Of a DNA stretch of 64,000 nucleotides, positions 7,961-16,643 are shown piece after piece. Position numbers and translations under genes: made by a program. The notes beneath the pieces are model-generated. The model made no database searches and was not told the DNA's origin. It was given only the letters and a program-made list of their open reading frames with translations. Within the stretch, counting starts at the first letter, position 1. Each line of letters starts with the position of its first letter. This stretch comes from Flavobacterium profundi (GTDB taxonomy: Bacteria; Bacteroidota; Bacteroidia; Flavobacteriales; Flavobacteriaceae), in the NCBI RefSeq assembly GCF_006491645.1, contig NZ_VDCZ01000007.1:131015-195014 (forward strand), written 5' to 3'.

Positions 7961-9193
7961 TTATTGCTTGATTATTTTAACCGTGGTTTGTTGGCCATCA
8001 GCTGTAATTTTTGCGAGATACATCCCTTTGGTATAACCTGCTAAATTCAATACCGTCTGACTTTCCTGAGGCACCCGTATTTCTTGTAGTTTTTTGCCTA
8101 AAACATCATAGATGGCAACCTGTTCGATTCTTTGAGTAGTTGTCATCGCAATCGTAACATTATCTTGAGTCGGATTTGGATACAACGTATACGCTAAAGA
8201 CTCAAAAGAAGTGGTTTTTAAAGTCGATACAGTATTCGCAATAGTCGTTAGTAACGAATACTGATTGAACGCATCTTGACCCAGTTCCCAAATCATCATA
8301 CCGCCCAAGCCTTCGTTATAAGCAAGCGTTACTTTGTCAGCCATCGTAGGACGACCGTTATAATATTCGTTATAGCCATTCGGGTCATTTCCTATTTGAT
8401 CCACATCGGCATTGGCAGGATTGGCAGCTACAATTTCGCTGTAATTTCTATCCGGTCCTGCCGTAGTGGAATTTATAAAAGAGTGACTGTAAAAAGGCAC
8501 CCCTAAATTCAGTTTGTCAGCTGTAACATGCGATTTCCAAAAAGTAATCGCACTTTGCGCTTGTGCATACGAACTATGTTGGCCTGGGTTGCTCGGTTGC
8601 CACGGGCCCGTATAATCATACGCCATGATGTTGATAAAATCGAAAGCAGCCAAAGCTTGCGGTGTAATTACACTAAATAGCGTGCCACCCGGTAAAGCAG
8701 CCGTCATTAATTTGTTTTCAGCATCTAGAGCTGTTTTTAATTCTAATACGAACGGACTGTAATTGTTGTTTGCTGCAAAATCCCATTCCAAATCCACATC
8801 GATACCTGCGATATTATTGGTTACCGTATAATTCACCAATTGCGTAATGAAAGCCGCACGCGAACTAGAAGAAGCCAAGACCGCATTCCAGTGGGTCACA
8901 TTGACCACACCACCACCAATAGACAGTAAGATTTGGATACTAGGATTAGAGGAAGTGATGGCATTTTTTAGAGGTGTAATATCGGTTACCACTAAATTCC
9001 CAGAAGCATCTGGATTTCCAAAAGAATAATTCACATGAGTGATTTTCGTAAAATCGATTTGGTTAACCGCATACAAGCGATAATCGGGTACGTAGCCAAT
9101 CACGCGAGTCGTTTGAGCTGTTAGTAAAGAGCTTCCTAAAAGGAATAGCAAAGCAGTTCTTTTTTTCAAAAAAGTAATTGTAGTTGTCAGCAT
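7961..9193 (-). CDS. Secreted GH18 chitinase with T9SS tail
   Basis: A family 18 glycoside hydrolase, probably cleaving chitin by the substrate-assisted retaining mechanism. It is 410 residues: signal peptide (LLFLLGSSLLTAQ), then a GH18 barrel from about residue 28. The second conserved strand reads QILLSIGGG (88-95) and the catalytic DxDxE motif is GIDVDLEWDF with general acid Glu136. FINIMAYDYTG and the final barrel motif GLGGMMIWELGQD are also typical. The last 75 residues (AYTLYPNPTQDNV to TVKIIKQ) are a T9SS type A sorting domain. No chitin-binding module is visible, so it is a single-domain enzyme, possibly also active on glycoprotein chitobiose cores like endo-beta-N-acetylglucosaminidases of the same family. 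Confidence 0.92.
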   Translation of the reverse strand: MLTTTITFLKKRTALLFLLGSSLLTAQTTRVIGYVPDYRLYAVNQIDFTKITHVNYSFGNPDASGNLVVTDITPLKNAITSSNPSIQILLSIGGGVVNVTHWNAVLASSSSRAAFITQLVNYTVTNNIAGIDVDLEWDFAANNNYSPFVLELKTALDAENKLMTAALPGGTLFSVITPQALAAFDFINIMAYDYTGPWQPSNPGQHSSYAQAQSAITFWKSHVTADKLNLGVPFYSHSFINSTTAGPDRNYSEIVAANPANADVDQIGNDPNGYNEYYNGRPTMADKVTLAYNEGLGGMMIWELGQDAFNQYSLLTTIANTVSTLKTTSFESLAYTLYPNPTQDNVTIAMTTTQRIEQVAIYDVLGKKLQEIRVPQESQTVLNLAGYTKGMYLAKITADGQQTTVKIIKQ

Positions 9194-9365
9194 GTTTGTT
9201 TTGTTTGTAAGTAGTAAGCACTACTATGTTTGTTGTTTCAAACATAAACAGAATGTAGGGATTAAAAAAATATTTTAAACGAATGACGTTTTCTGTTAAA
9301 CGAACAGCAGTTTTTGAAGGGTGAAAGGAAAGATAGGTATTCGTTACTTAATTGAGTTGAAAGTA

Positions 9366-9575
9366 TATTAAGTTTTGTTTTCTACAAATTAAGTTCGGTT
9401 TAAACCAAATCAAATTCGGTTTATTATGAATTAAGTTTTGTTTAATGCGAATTAAGTTTGGTTTAATGTGAATCAAGTTTTGTTTAATACAAATTAAGTT
9501 TTGTTTAATGTGAATTAAGTTTTGTTTAATACAAATTAAGTTTGGTTTAATGCGAATTAGATTTGGTTTAATATG
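9366..9575. repeat. Array of ten 21-bp tandem dyad repeats
   Basis: Ten head-to-tail units of exactly 21 bp with consensus AATTAAGTTTTGTTTAATNNN. Units 4 to 9 are nearly identical; units 1-3 and 10 are more diverged. Each unit holds an imperfect inverted repeat ATTAA-N7-TTAAT, so the array is a series of dyads spaced by two helical turns. The last three bases vary and partly alternate (GCG, GTG, ACA, GTG, ACA, GCG, ATG). An open frame crosses the array on the minus strand, but it only reflects the period being a multiple of three and there is no sign of a real gene. A protein-binding array or a variable-number repeat are both possible. Confidence 0.9.
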
Positions 9576-9646
9576 AATCGAATTGATAATAAGCAAAAAG
9601 ACAAGTTTTAATTTTAATACATAAATGTTTGTTAAAATGATTTTTT

Positions 9647-9661
9647 TGGCACAGCAATTGG
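9647..9661 (+). promoter_or_regulatory. Weak candidate sigma-54 promoter before the 115-residue gene
   Basis: TGGCAC (9647-9652) with GG ten bases further on (9660-9661) resembles the -24/-12 pattern TGGCAC-N5-TTGC, but the -12 element reads TTGG instead of TTGC. It lies 51 bases before the start at 9712. Confidence 0.3.
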
Positions 9662-9711
9662 ATTGCGTAAAGTAAGTAAAAAACCAAATGTTGAATTTAA
9701 AACTTTAAAAG

Positions 9712-10059
9712 ATGTCACGTAGAAAATTAGCGCGAGTTTTAGACCTTGAGAAGGGAATTACTCGATTATCAGCAGTAAGAAGTATTGATGCTTCTTTAGA
9801 TTTAGGAAATGGTATTACGGTTCCTAATTATGAAACCGAACTTAATGCGATGTCTAGCAAATTAAGTGCTTACAACACGGCCTTGAGTACCATTGACAAT
9901 TTGTATAATGATTGTATCGCACAAATTGCAGTATTAAAAGACTGGAACGAACGCATTTTAACAGGAGTAGCCACTAAGTTTGGTAAAAACAGTTCTGAAT
10001 ATGAAATGGCTGGTGGAAAGAGAAAAAGTGAACGCAGAAAACCGACCTCTAAAAAGTAA
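9712..10059 (+). CDS. Small basic protein of unknown function
   Basis: A 115-residue cytoplasmic protein starting MSRRKLARVLDLEKGITRLS. The middle part (NYETELNAMSSKLSAYNTALSTIDNLYNDCIAQI) is predicted helical, possibly a short coiled coil. The C-terminus GGKRKSERRKPTSKK is strongly basic and could contact nucleic acid. I recall similar small proteins in flavobacteria but no assigned function. It stands alone, between the 21-bp repeat array and a terminator at 10079-10111. ATG context and codon use support a real gene. Confidence 0.75.
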   Translation: MSRRKLARVLDLEKGITRLSAVRSIDASLDLGNGITVPNYETELNAMSSKLSAYNTALSTIDNLYNDCIAQIAVLKDWNERILTGVATKFGKNSSEYEMAGGKRKSERRKPTSKK

Positions 10060-10078
10060 CGCATGAAAAATTGGATTT

Positions 10079-10111
10079 AAAAACCATCAGGTGTAAGCTT
10101 GGTGGTTTTTT
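10079..10111 (+). terminator. Rho-independent terminator
   Basis: AAAAACCATCA pairs with TGGTGGTTTTT (one G-T pair) across a 10-base loop and runs into T6. It closes the 115-residue gene. Confidence 0.8.
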
Positions 10112-10198
10112 GTTTGGGGTTATTTTAAGGTAGAGGAGGTAAAAAGATTTTTTAATTACTTTTCTAAAATTATTAATATCTTCATAAAAAATAAAAAT

Positions 10199-11191
10199 AT
10201 GGACCATTGGGTTTTAAAATCAGTAGCAGCTGATGATTTATCTTATATAAGTAATGACGGTTATGCAGACGAATTAAAAACTAAATATGTTTATGATAAT
10301 TTTGTTCCAAATCATTTACAAATTAAAAAAGGAGATATTGCTGTTATTGTAAATAAAGAAAGGGTTCTAGGAATAGTCAAAATATCTAGAATTCTAATTT
10401 ATAATTCAACAAAAACGAGGAGAAGGTGTCCTGTTTGTAATAATACAAATTATGAAGAAAGAAAAACGAAACTACCTAAATTTCGGTGTAATCAAGGACA
10501 TGAGTTTGAAGAACCAATTACAGAAACTGTAGCTATAACTCAATATGAAGCTTATTATAGTCAATCCTTTATTGAACCTAAGCAAAAAGTAACTATAAAC
10601 AAACTTCGACCATATTACAGTAATGGGTATAATCGAAATATGTCGATGCAAAGTTTATCTAAATCTTTTTTTATTGAATATTTTAAGAACGAATACGACC
10701 AGTTACTTAAAGAAACTATTTATCCTGAGGCTGAAGATGCAGATAATAATCTTTTAAATGAGATTTTTTCAAATGATTATGTTCCTAACGGAAATGATGA
10801 AAGGAGTAAAATTTACCAATCTATTATTCAAAGGAGAGGGCAAAAAAAATTTAGAGAAGCGGTTCGAGATATGTATGGAGATAAATGTGTTATTACTGGG
10901 TGTGAAATTTTAGAAATTTTAGAAGCTGCACACATTAATCCGTATAAAGGTGAAAAAGATAACGACCCTTCAAATGGCTTATTAATGAGAGCTGATATTC
11001 ATACCTTGTTTGATTTGGATTTGATTGGGATTGAACCTAATGAGTTTAAGGTGTATTTGAAAGATACTATTATTATAAGTGAGTATAGAGAACTTGAAGG
11101 GAAAAAATTAAATTTAAAAGATAAACAATATCCAAGTAAAGAAGCTTTAAATATTAGGTGGAAAATGTTTTATAAAAAACAAATATTATGA
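10199..11191 (+). CDS. HNH endonuclease with EVE/PUA-like N-domain and zinc ribbon
   Basis: A 330-residue probable restriction nuclease. Residues 1-68 look like an EVE/PUA-type DNA-reading fold: MDHWVLKSV at the start, then KKGDIAVIVNKERVLGIVKIS, the strand order used by modified-base readers. A zinc ribbon follows (Cys77, Cys80, Cys97, His101). The C-terminal part from about 200 is an HNH_2-type nuclease: GDKCVITGCE, then H245 in EAAHINPY, N259 in DPSNG and H268 in ADIHTLFD. The next gene overlaps its end by four bases, and a cytosine methyltransferase operon converges on the pair, so a restriction role is likely. It could be either the cutter partnered with that methylase or a modification-dependent (type IV) enzyme. 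The EVE assignment is inference; HNH is clear. Confidence 0.85.
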   Translation: MDHWVLKSVAADDLSYISNDGYADELKTKYVYDNFVPNHLQIKKGDIAVIVNKERVLGIVKISRILIYNSTKTRRRCPVCNNTNYEERKTKLPKFRCNQGHEFEEPITETVAITQYEAYYSQSFIEPKQKVTINKLRPYYSNGYNRNMSMQSLSKSFFIEYFKNEYDQLLKETIYPEAEDADNNLLNEIFSNDYVPNGNDERSKIYQSIIQRRGQKKFREAVRDMYGDKCVITGCEILEILEAAHINPYKGEKDNDPSNGLLMRADIHTLFDLDLIGIEPNEFKVYLKDTIIISEYRELEGKKLNLKDKQYPSKEALNIRWKMFYKKQIL

Positions 11192-12015
11192 ATAACTACT
11201 ACAGAACGATATTGGATGGTAAAATAAAAAAAGGATTAGCGGATGCAAAATCAGCTATTGAAATGAAGCACCCATATTTAACAGGTAGATTAAGAGAAAT
11301 TGTTTTACAAGAATTGATACAACCGATGCTTAATAATAATTACTCAATGGGTAATGGTAAAATTATTGACTATAAAGGTGTGTTATCAGGCGAAATCGAT
11401 ATATGTATTTACAGTAAAAATCTGCATCCTCCAATATTTTTTTCTTCAAATGATAAAATAGGATTATTTCCTATCGAATCTGTACTAAATACTATTGAAG
11501 TTAAATCGGAATTCAATTTTACCAATGTAAAAGAAGCTTTTAAGAAATTCAATCAATTAGATAAAGAACTTATAATAACAGCTGGATTCCATGATGAAAA
11601 AGATGATGTTGTTCCTACCTATTTTATAAAACCTCATTATTCCCTATTTACTTTTGATACTCGCTTAAAAAACTATAGACCCAAAAAAATATTGGAGATT
11701 TATAGTAAAATTGATAAAAATTGGGAACATAATCCTCTTATTGCTAATATTTGTATTGCTAATAAAGGATGGTTGTGTAATACATCTAAAGGATGGATAC
11801 ATAAATCATTCGATGAAGTAAATATAATTAATGAAGAAATAATTGGCTTTCTATCTACTTTAGTTAATGACTTGCCTAGAATTGAATTTAGTAGAGGCAA
11901 TCCAAGAATAGGATATTATTTGTTTGATCCATTAGATTTAGATAAATTGATAAATGGTAAGTTTATTAATAAACCGTGGGGAGATGGTGAATTTATTTTT
12001 AAGAATTCATTTTAA
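11188..12015 (+). CDS. PD-(D/E)xK nuclease-like protein, DUF6602 type
   Basis: A 275-residue protein translated from an ATGA overlap with the HNH gene. Residues 31-45 (LTGRLREIVLQELIQ) form a helix with a candidate Glu37. Then GEIDICIY (Glu69, Asp71) and FPIESVLNTIEVKSEF (Glu104, Lys106) give the spacing of a PD-(D/E)xK nuclease core. This matches what I know of DUF6602 proteins, frequent in restriction and defence loci. The C-terminal half has no recognised domain. Its stop codon is five bases from the stop of the convergent receiver-like gene, with no terminator between. It is probably a second nuclease or effector of the same island; activity is unproven. Confidence 0.75.
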   Translation: MNNYYRTILDGKIKKGLADAKSAIEMKHPYLTGRLREIVLQELIQPMLNNNYSMGNGKIIDYKGVLSGEIDICIYSKNLHPPIFFSSNDKIGLFPIESVLNTIEVKSEFNFTNVKEAFKKFNQLDKELIITAGFHDEKDDVVPTYFIKPHYSLFTFDTRLKNYRPKKILEIYSKIDKNWEHNPLIANICIANKGWLCNTSKGWIHKSFDEVNIINEEIIGFLSTLVNDLPRIEFSRGNPRIGYYLFDPLDLDKLINGKFINKPWGDGEFIFKNSF

Positions 12016-12019
12016 GAAT

Positions 12020-13747
12020 TTACATTTTTACAAAATCAACACCGACTCTTGCAGGGTGACCAAAAGCATGATTTGCCATTCTTTGAGTGTAATCATTTCT
12101 TAATGTTGTTATATATTCAACATCAAAATAGTTTAAACTTTGTTCAAACTCTTCCTTTGTATATTTATTTGTAATATCCCATATTCTGATTTTATTATCT
12201 ATTAATTTATTGTTTTGGACGTTATAAACTTTAGGTTTAATGTAAAAAGGGACATATTGTAAACTACCTAATTCAGATTGCTTTGTTGATATTTTATTTA
12301 TTATTTGAAGTAATGTTTTAATATCGTTTTGTAATTTTTTTATATCGTCCTTAGAATTAGATAATGAAGGTTCTTTAATTCTTTTTAAAATACTTTCATT
12401 AAGATTACCCCAATCAATAGCTTTTCCGTTAGGTAAAAAACTAATAAATCCTGTGTCTCCTAATTTTAATGCGAGTTCAATATTCTGAAACTCTTTTCCT
12501 TTTACAAAATAAAAATTAAAATCTATTTTTTTGGGTTCATAACAGTCACATAAAGCTGTTATACATAGATAATAATTATTATCATTATCTTTAAATACAT
12601 CACCAAAATTTAAATTTGGTATACTATCTGGATGTAGACTCTTTACCGATACTGAATTATAAAACACATTTAGTTGAAATAAATCCTCTACAGAAGGTGG
12701 ATTGTTTTCTAATTCTTTACTTTTAAAATTAAGAAAATCTGTATTTATTAGTTCGAGTTTAGCAGTCCTTAGTTTTAGTGTAGCTTGTTCAATTAAAAGT
12801 TTTTTTACAATTGTACCAAAAGTTTTATCATTTTTAATATGATTTCGAAACTGGAAAAGTGCCTCCGTTGATGATTTTAATATAGTCTCGTCAATAAAGC
12901 GCTCATTTGAATTGAAAACTGATTGCATTTCTAATCCAAGTAATTGAAAGAAACTTCCTTTATTTTTTATAATTACTTCTGATATACGTTGTAATAGTTT
13001 TGTGATGTCTGAATCTTCTGTAAAATCTTTTTTTAATGTTAGTACAAATGTATTATTAATCATAAAAGAATTATCACCAGTATTCAAAACTTCATATTTT
13101 CTTATTGTATCATCAGGAAGTATAAACTTGTCAATATTCAGAGATATGTGTATTAAACGAATTAAATAACTTTCCGACTTTGTTTTTAAATGTTCTATCG
13201 GAAAATCAGTAAGGTTAATATTTTCTTCTGTAATAAATTTACTAATTGTTTCTTCATCTTTATTTACAATATCATCTAAATCATTAATTTCAAAAAATGA
13301 GTATTCATTTTTAATAGATTCAAAATCTTCAGTTTTTAAACCAGAAAAAAAAGCATCTAAGAAAAGTGGAATTTGATTAAAATTAGTTGAACTAGAATAA
13401 ATACAGCAAAAGTTTATGTAAGGTGCACTTACTGCTTTATTCAATAGTTTTAGTGAATACTCTTGTCCTACGTGTTCTGCTAATTCCCAATCTAATAAAA
13501 TTAGATCTTTCCCTTTAAATAAATATTCCAAAGTTTTAGGTTCGTCTAAATTTGATTTTTCAAATTTATGAACAGCTAAATTCTTTCCATTTTTTTTAAA
13601 TGTATCAAATAACTCAAATGATAACTTTTCTTCCGCTATATCAGGATTTATATCTGTTCCAGAATAAAAATCTTTTGCCTTTTCATCAATAAAGATTGCA
13701 TTATTAATTGATGAATTTAATATATCAAATGCTTTTTGACTATACAT
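12020..13747 (-). CDS. Receiver-like protein partnered with the dual-GHKL ATPase
   Basis: A 575-residue protein. The first 130 residues resemble a response-regulator receiver: acidic pair D21/E22 after a hydrophobic strand (NAIFIDEKA), a candidate phospho-acceptor Asp86 after the next core strand (DLILLDWELAE), and a following strand NFCCIYSSS with small hydroxyl residues. The remaining 440 residues match no domain I can name; one section (NFGDVFKDNDNNYYLCITALCDC) looks like a small beta-barrel. No DNA-binding motif is visible. Its start overlaps the end of the ATPase gene by eight bases, which supports translation coupling and a joint function. It may receive phosphate from His759 of that partner, or act as a scaffold. 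Confidence 0.7.
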   Translation of the reverse strand: MYSQKAFDILNSSINNAIFIDEKAKDFYSGTDINPDIAEEKLSFELFDTFKKNGKNLAVHKFEKSNLDEPKTLEYLFKGKDLILLDWELAEHVGQEYSLKLLNKAVSAPYINFCCIYSSSTNFNQIPLFLDAFFSGLKTEDFESIKNEYSFFEINDLDDIVNKDEETISKFITEENINLTDFPIEHLKTKSESYLIRLIHISLNIDKFILPDDTIRKYEVLNTGDNSFMINNTFVLTLKKDFTEDSDITKLLQRISEVIIKNKGSFFQLLGLEMQSVFNSNERFIDETILKSSTEALFQFRNHIKNDKTFGTIVKKLLIEQATLKLRTAKLELINTDFLNFKSKELENNPPSVEDLFQLNVFYNSVSVKSLHPDSIPNLNFGDVFKDNDNNYYLCITALCDCYEPKKIDFNFYFVKGKEFQNIELALKLGDTGFISFLPNGKAIDWGNLNESILKRIKEPSLSNSKDDIKKLQNDIKTLLQIINKISTKQSELGSLQYVPFYIKPKVYNVQNNKLIDNKIRIWDITNKYTKEEFEQSLNYFDVEYITTLRNDYTQRMANHAFGHPARVGVDFVKM

Positions 13748-16643
13748 TTCTTGCAGTTATTTGATTAATCACGAAGCAAGCTCCGTTTAAGGTGTTATAT
13801 TTTTTATCATTTGTTGCTTTAATATCTAAATTGGCTTCATTTAAACTTTGTTTTGATAAATAAAGCCCTATTCCTCTACCGTTCGGACGTTGAGAATAGA
13901 ATAACTCAAAAATTTTATCAAGCCTGTATTCTGGTATTTTTTCTCCAGAATTGGCGATAATAATTTCTTTGGTTTCAGTTATATAATCAAGTTTTATGAT
14001 GCGTTGTTCTTTATTACGCATCCAATAAATAGCGTTGTTAATAATATTAATAAAAACTGTATGGATTACGGGTTCTTTAATGTTTATAAGATGTTTTCTA
14101 AAATCATCTGATACATCAAACACTATATTATATTCACTTATTTGGTTCTCAAAAAATTCGAGTACATAACTATAAATCGTTTGTCCAGAAATGTCTTTAG
14201 ATAGTGCTCCTGAAATTCTATATAGCGGCGAAAGAAGTGCATATTTATCTTCCAATTGCTTAAAGTTCTTTTCTAAAAATCCAAATTCTTTTATCGAACT
14301 AACCGTTTCATTTTTATTCAATTCAATTAATTGTCCGTTAATCTTTGCGTATAATTGATTAAACTCGTGGTCGATTATTTCAACTGCAATTCCTAATTGA
14401 GCGGTATCTCTGGTTTGTTCCCATTGATATTTCATTTGGTCATATTGAGCTTTGTAAGCTCCTTGAACTTGTTCTTCGTCAATATCGAAAGACAAACGTT
14501 TGATATGGTCAACTAACGGGAACAAAGTATTTCCTGCTTCATCCGAAAGTTTATTATACAATTTTTCAACTTCCTCTGAATATTGACTAATTTGTTCTTT
14601 TGTAGAGATGCTGCTAATTAGTTTTTCTTTATTTTCTGACAAAGCATCAACTAATCTTTTTGCTCTTTCTCTATAATTTTTATTAAGGAACGTTGTCTTT
14701 TCATCAAGTTGTTGCCTGTATTGATTAAGTGATTTTTCTAAAGAAGAAATGTATGAATTGTACTTTTTGGTAAAATCAATTTTTAAATCACGAATTTCTA
14801 ATTTGTCTTGTGCTTTTTTGTCTAATGCTTCTTTTCTTGGTGTTACAAGTTCAATATAATTGTTGAGTCTGTTTTCAAATTTATACAACCTTTCCTTTTG
14901 TGTTTCAGTTGGTTTATATCGTTTGGGAACTTTGGGGATTAATCCCTTCAGTTCTAAATCCAATTTTTGAAGTTCATCTAAAATACCCTCAACTTCCGAA
15001 TAAGTTATGTTTATATTCTCAAGCTTTTCATCTAATTCATTTAGAAGTTTTTCATATTTTGTTTGATGTTCTTCTAATTTTTTTGGATAGTCATTTAACG
15101 ATTTTGTAAAAGCAGTTTTTTCAGCTTTTTCCCTTGCTTTATCTGCTGCTAAAGCTTTATTTTGATCTTGAGTTTCGTTTAGTTTATCTCTAAAAATTGA
15201 TTGTTTAGGCTCTGTTGCAAAAAAATCTTGTGCTAAAGTAACAAAGAAACTAATAGCATCATTTCTGAAAGCTCTATACTGAGCATTATTAATTAATCCC
15301 TCTCTACTTGATTTATCTTTTAAATTAGAATTTCTCTCCCTGGATATATCTAAATAACCAAACATCCTTCTGTAAGAAAAGAAATATGTTCCAGCTCTTT
15401 TTGAACGTCTTTCTTCAAAGCCTAAAAAATCATAATCAGATCTACCATAAGGAAGAACCCTAAAATCATCTCTATAAATATAAAAGCCACTATATTCCTC
15501 GATTTTAGCCTTTATTTTGTTATAGGCAACTTCATTCAATTTTGATGATTTTTCCTCTCCGTGATTATAGCCTAACCTAATAGGTATTTCACCATAAAAA
15601 GATCTGGCATCTTTTTTACGACTACTTACGAAAGTATATGGGACGACTTGATCATAAAACTTAATTAAACCATTAAATTCACCTTTGCCGTCAAAAACAC
15701 CATCGATAAAAATATCTGCTAAATCAAAATCACTTTCATTAAAAAATTCACCTTTAGACTGTAGTAAATCATAGGGTAAATCTTTGTTGTGAATTATAAA
15801 AGAAGTATTAATTTTAATCTTACTTTCTTTAAATGGATTAGTAAAACCAATTAAGTTTGAAATTACAAAATTTCTATCCTCAATATCATCTATATCTTTT
15901 TCAGATAAATCAACGATTTGATTTATCGGATTGAAAACTAAAAACATTGTTCCGTGAGCATCATCTGACTCAAAAAACGAAATAATATTGTTTAAAATTG
16001 ATTCTTCAATTATAGCGTTTTCAGTTTCTGAAATAATATCCGACTTTAATTCAGCTTGCTTTCCTTCCCAAATTGGTTTATTATCTATATCAAATTCTTT
16101 TTCAAAATTTGTTAAAAACATTTCCTTCAACTCGAAAAACTCATTACTCAAAGAGTTTACATTTTCAACTGATTTAATTGGAATAGTAATGTCATCTAAA
16201 AAAAGATTATAATTTTCCAATAATCGCCAATCAAAAAATACAGTTTGCAAAGGATAACCTATTTTCTTTGTAAGCATCAACATTGGATTACCTAAATAGG
16301 CTACAGACAAACGCCCGATACCTTTTTCCCCTGCTTTAATACGAGGTCTTTTCCACAACGTATCTTCGGATTCTTCTTCTAATTCTGCTCTTGATTTTGA
16401 GTCTGTACCAAGAACTAGCCATTTATCCAAAACATCAGTTGTAGACATTCCTTTACCGTCATCAGAAATTACAAAATAAGATTTTGAAAGTCCATTATAA
16501 CCTTGTTTAAATAAATCTGCTTTTAGATTATCGGCATAAGCATCATAACCATTTTTCCACAACTCAGTAATGGCTGTTGGCAAATCGGCAATTTGTCCTT
16601 TTCCTAATAAATCAACTGCTCGAGCTTTGGTTCTAAATTGCAT
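13740..16643 (-). CDS. Protein with two GHKL ATPase modules: MORC/Hsp90-like N-end and histidine-kinase-like C-end
   Basis: A 967-residue cytoplasmic protein. N-terminal GHKL ATPase: N-box ELWKNGYDAYAD (Asn31, Asp34), DDGKGM (61-66) and GEKGIGR (105-111), like MORC/Hsp90/MutL ATPases. A long Glu/Lys-rich coiled coil runs from about 480 to 690. Near 750-775 lies an H-box-like segment IAVEIIDHEFNQLY with candidate phospho-acceptor His759. The C-terminus (about 850-960) is a second GHKL domain of histidine-kinase type: NIINNAIYW, IANSGEKIPE, IFELFYSQR, GRGIGLYLSK. It overlaps the methyltransferase gene by 11 bases upstream and the receiver-like gene by 8 bases downstream. GHKL/MORC ATPases in restriction-modification operons are established; two such modules in one chain is uncommon. 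Role inferred: sensing or DNA-clamping motor of a defence system. Confidence 0.85.
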   Translation of the reverse strand: MQFRTKARAVDLLGKGQIADLPTAITELWKNGYDAYADNLKADLFKQGYNGLSKSYFVISDDGKGMSTTDVLDKWLVLGTDSKSRAELEEESEDTLWKRPRIKAGEKGIGRLSVAYLGNPMLMLTKKIGYPLQTVFFDWRLLENYNLFLDDITIPIKSVENVNSLSNEFFELKEMFLTNFEKEFDIDNKPIWEGKQAELKSDIISETENAIIEESILNNIISFFESDDAHGTMFLVFNPINQIVDLSEKDIDDIEDRNFVISNLIGFTNPFKESKIKINTSFIIHNKDLPYDLLQSKGEFFNESDFDLADIFIDGVFDGKGEFNGLIKFYDQVVPYTFVSSRKKDARSFYGEIPIRLGYNHGEEKSSKLNEVAYNKIKAKIEEYSGFYIYRDDFRVLPYGRSDYDFLGFEERRSKRAGTYFFSYRRMFGYLDISRERNSNLKDKSSREGLINNAQYRAFRNDAISFFVTLAQDFFATEPKQSIFRDKLNETQDQNKALAADKAREKAEKTAFTKSLNDYPKKLEEHQTKYEKLLNELDEKLENINITYSEVEGILDELQKLDLELKGLIPKVPKRYKPTETQKERLYKFENRLNNYIELVTPRKEALDKKAQDKLEIRDLKIDFTKKYNSYISSLEKSLNQYRQQLDEKTTFLNKNYRERAKRLVDALSENKEKLISSISTKEQISQYSEEVEKLYNKLSDEAGNTLFPLVDHIKRLSFDIDEEQVQGAYKAQYDQMKYQWEQTRDTAQLGIAVEIIDHEFNQLYAKINGQLIELNKNETVSSIKEFGFLEKNFKQLEDKYALLSPLYRISGALSKDISGQTIYSYVLEFFENQISEYNIVFDVSDDFRKHLINIKEPVIHTVFINIINNAIYWMRNKEQRIIKLDYITETKEIIIANSGEKIPEYRLDKIFELFYSQRPNGRGIGLYLSKQSLNEANLDIKATNDKKYNTLNGACFVINQITARNV

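Noticed and set aside
9366..9575. CRISPR array
   Set aside because: Units follow directly with no unique spacers, the unit is only 21 bp and AT-rich, and no cas genes are present.
9348..9596. Minus-strand open frame of 82 residues with repeated IKPNL/IKQNL units
   Set aside because: It is produced by the 21-bp repeat period being a multiple of three. There is no signal, neighbour or promoter to support translation.
9647..9661. Confident sigma-54 promoter
   Set aside because: The -12 element lacks the GC dinucleotide; kept only as a weak candidate.
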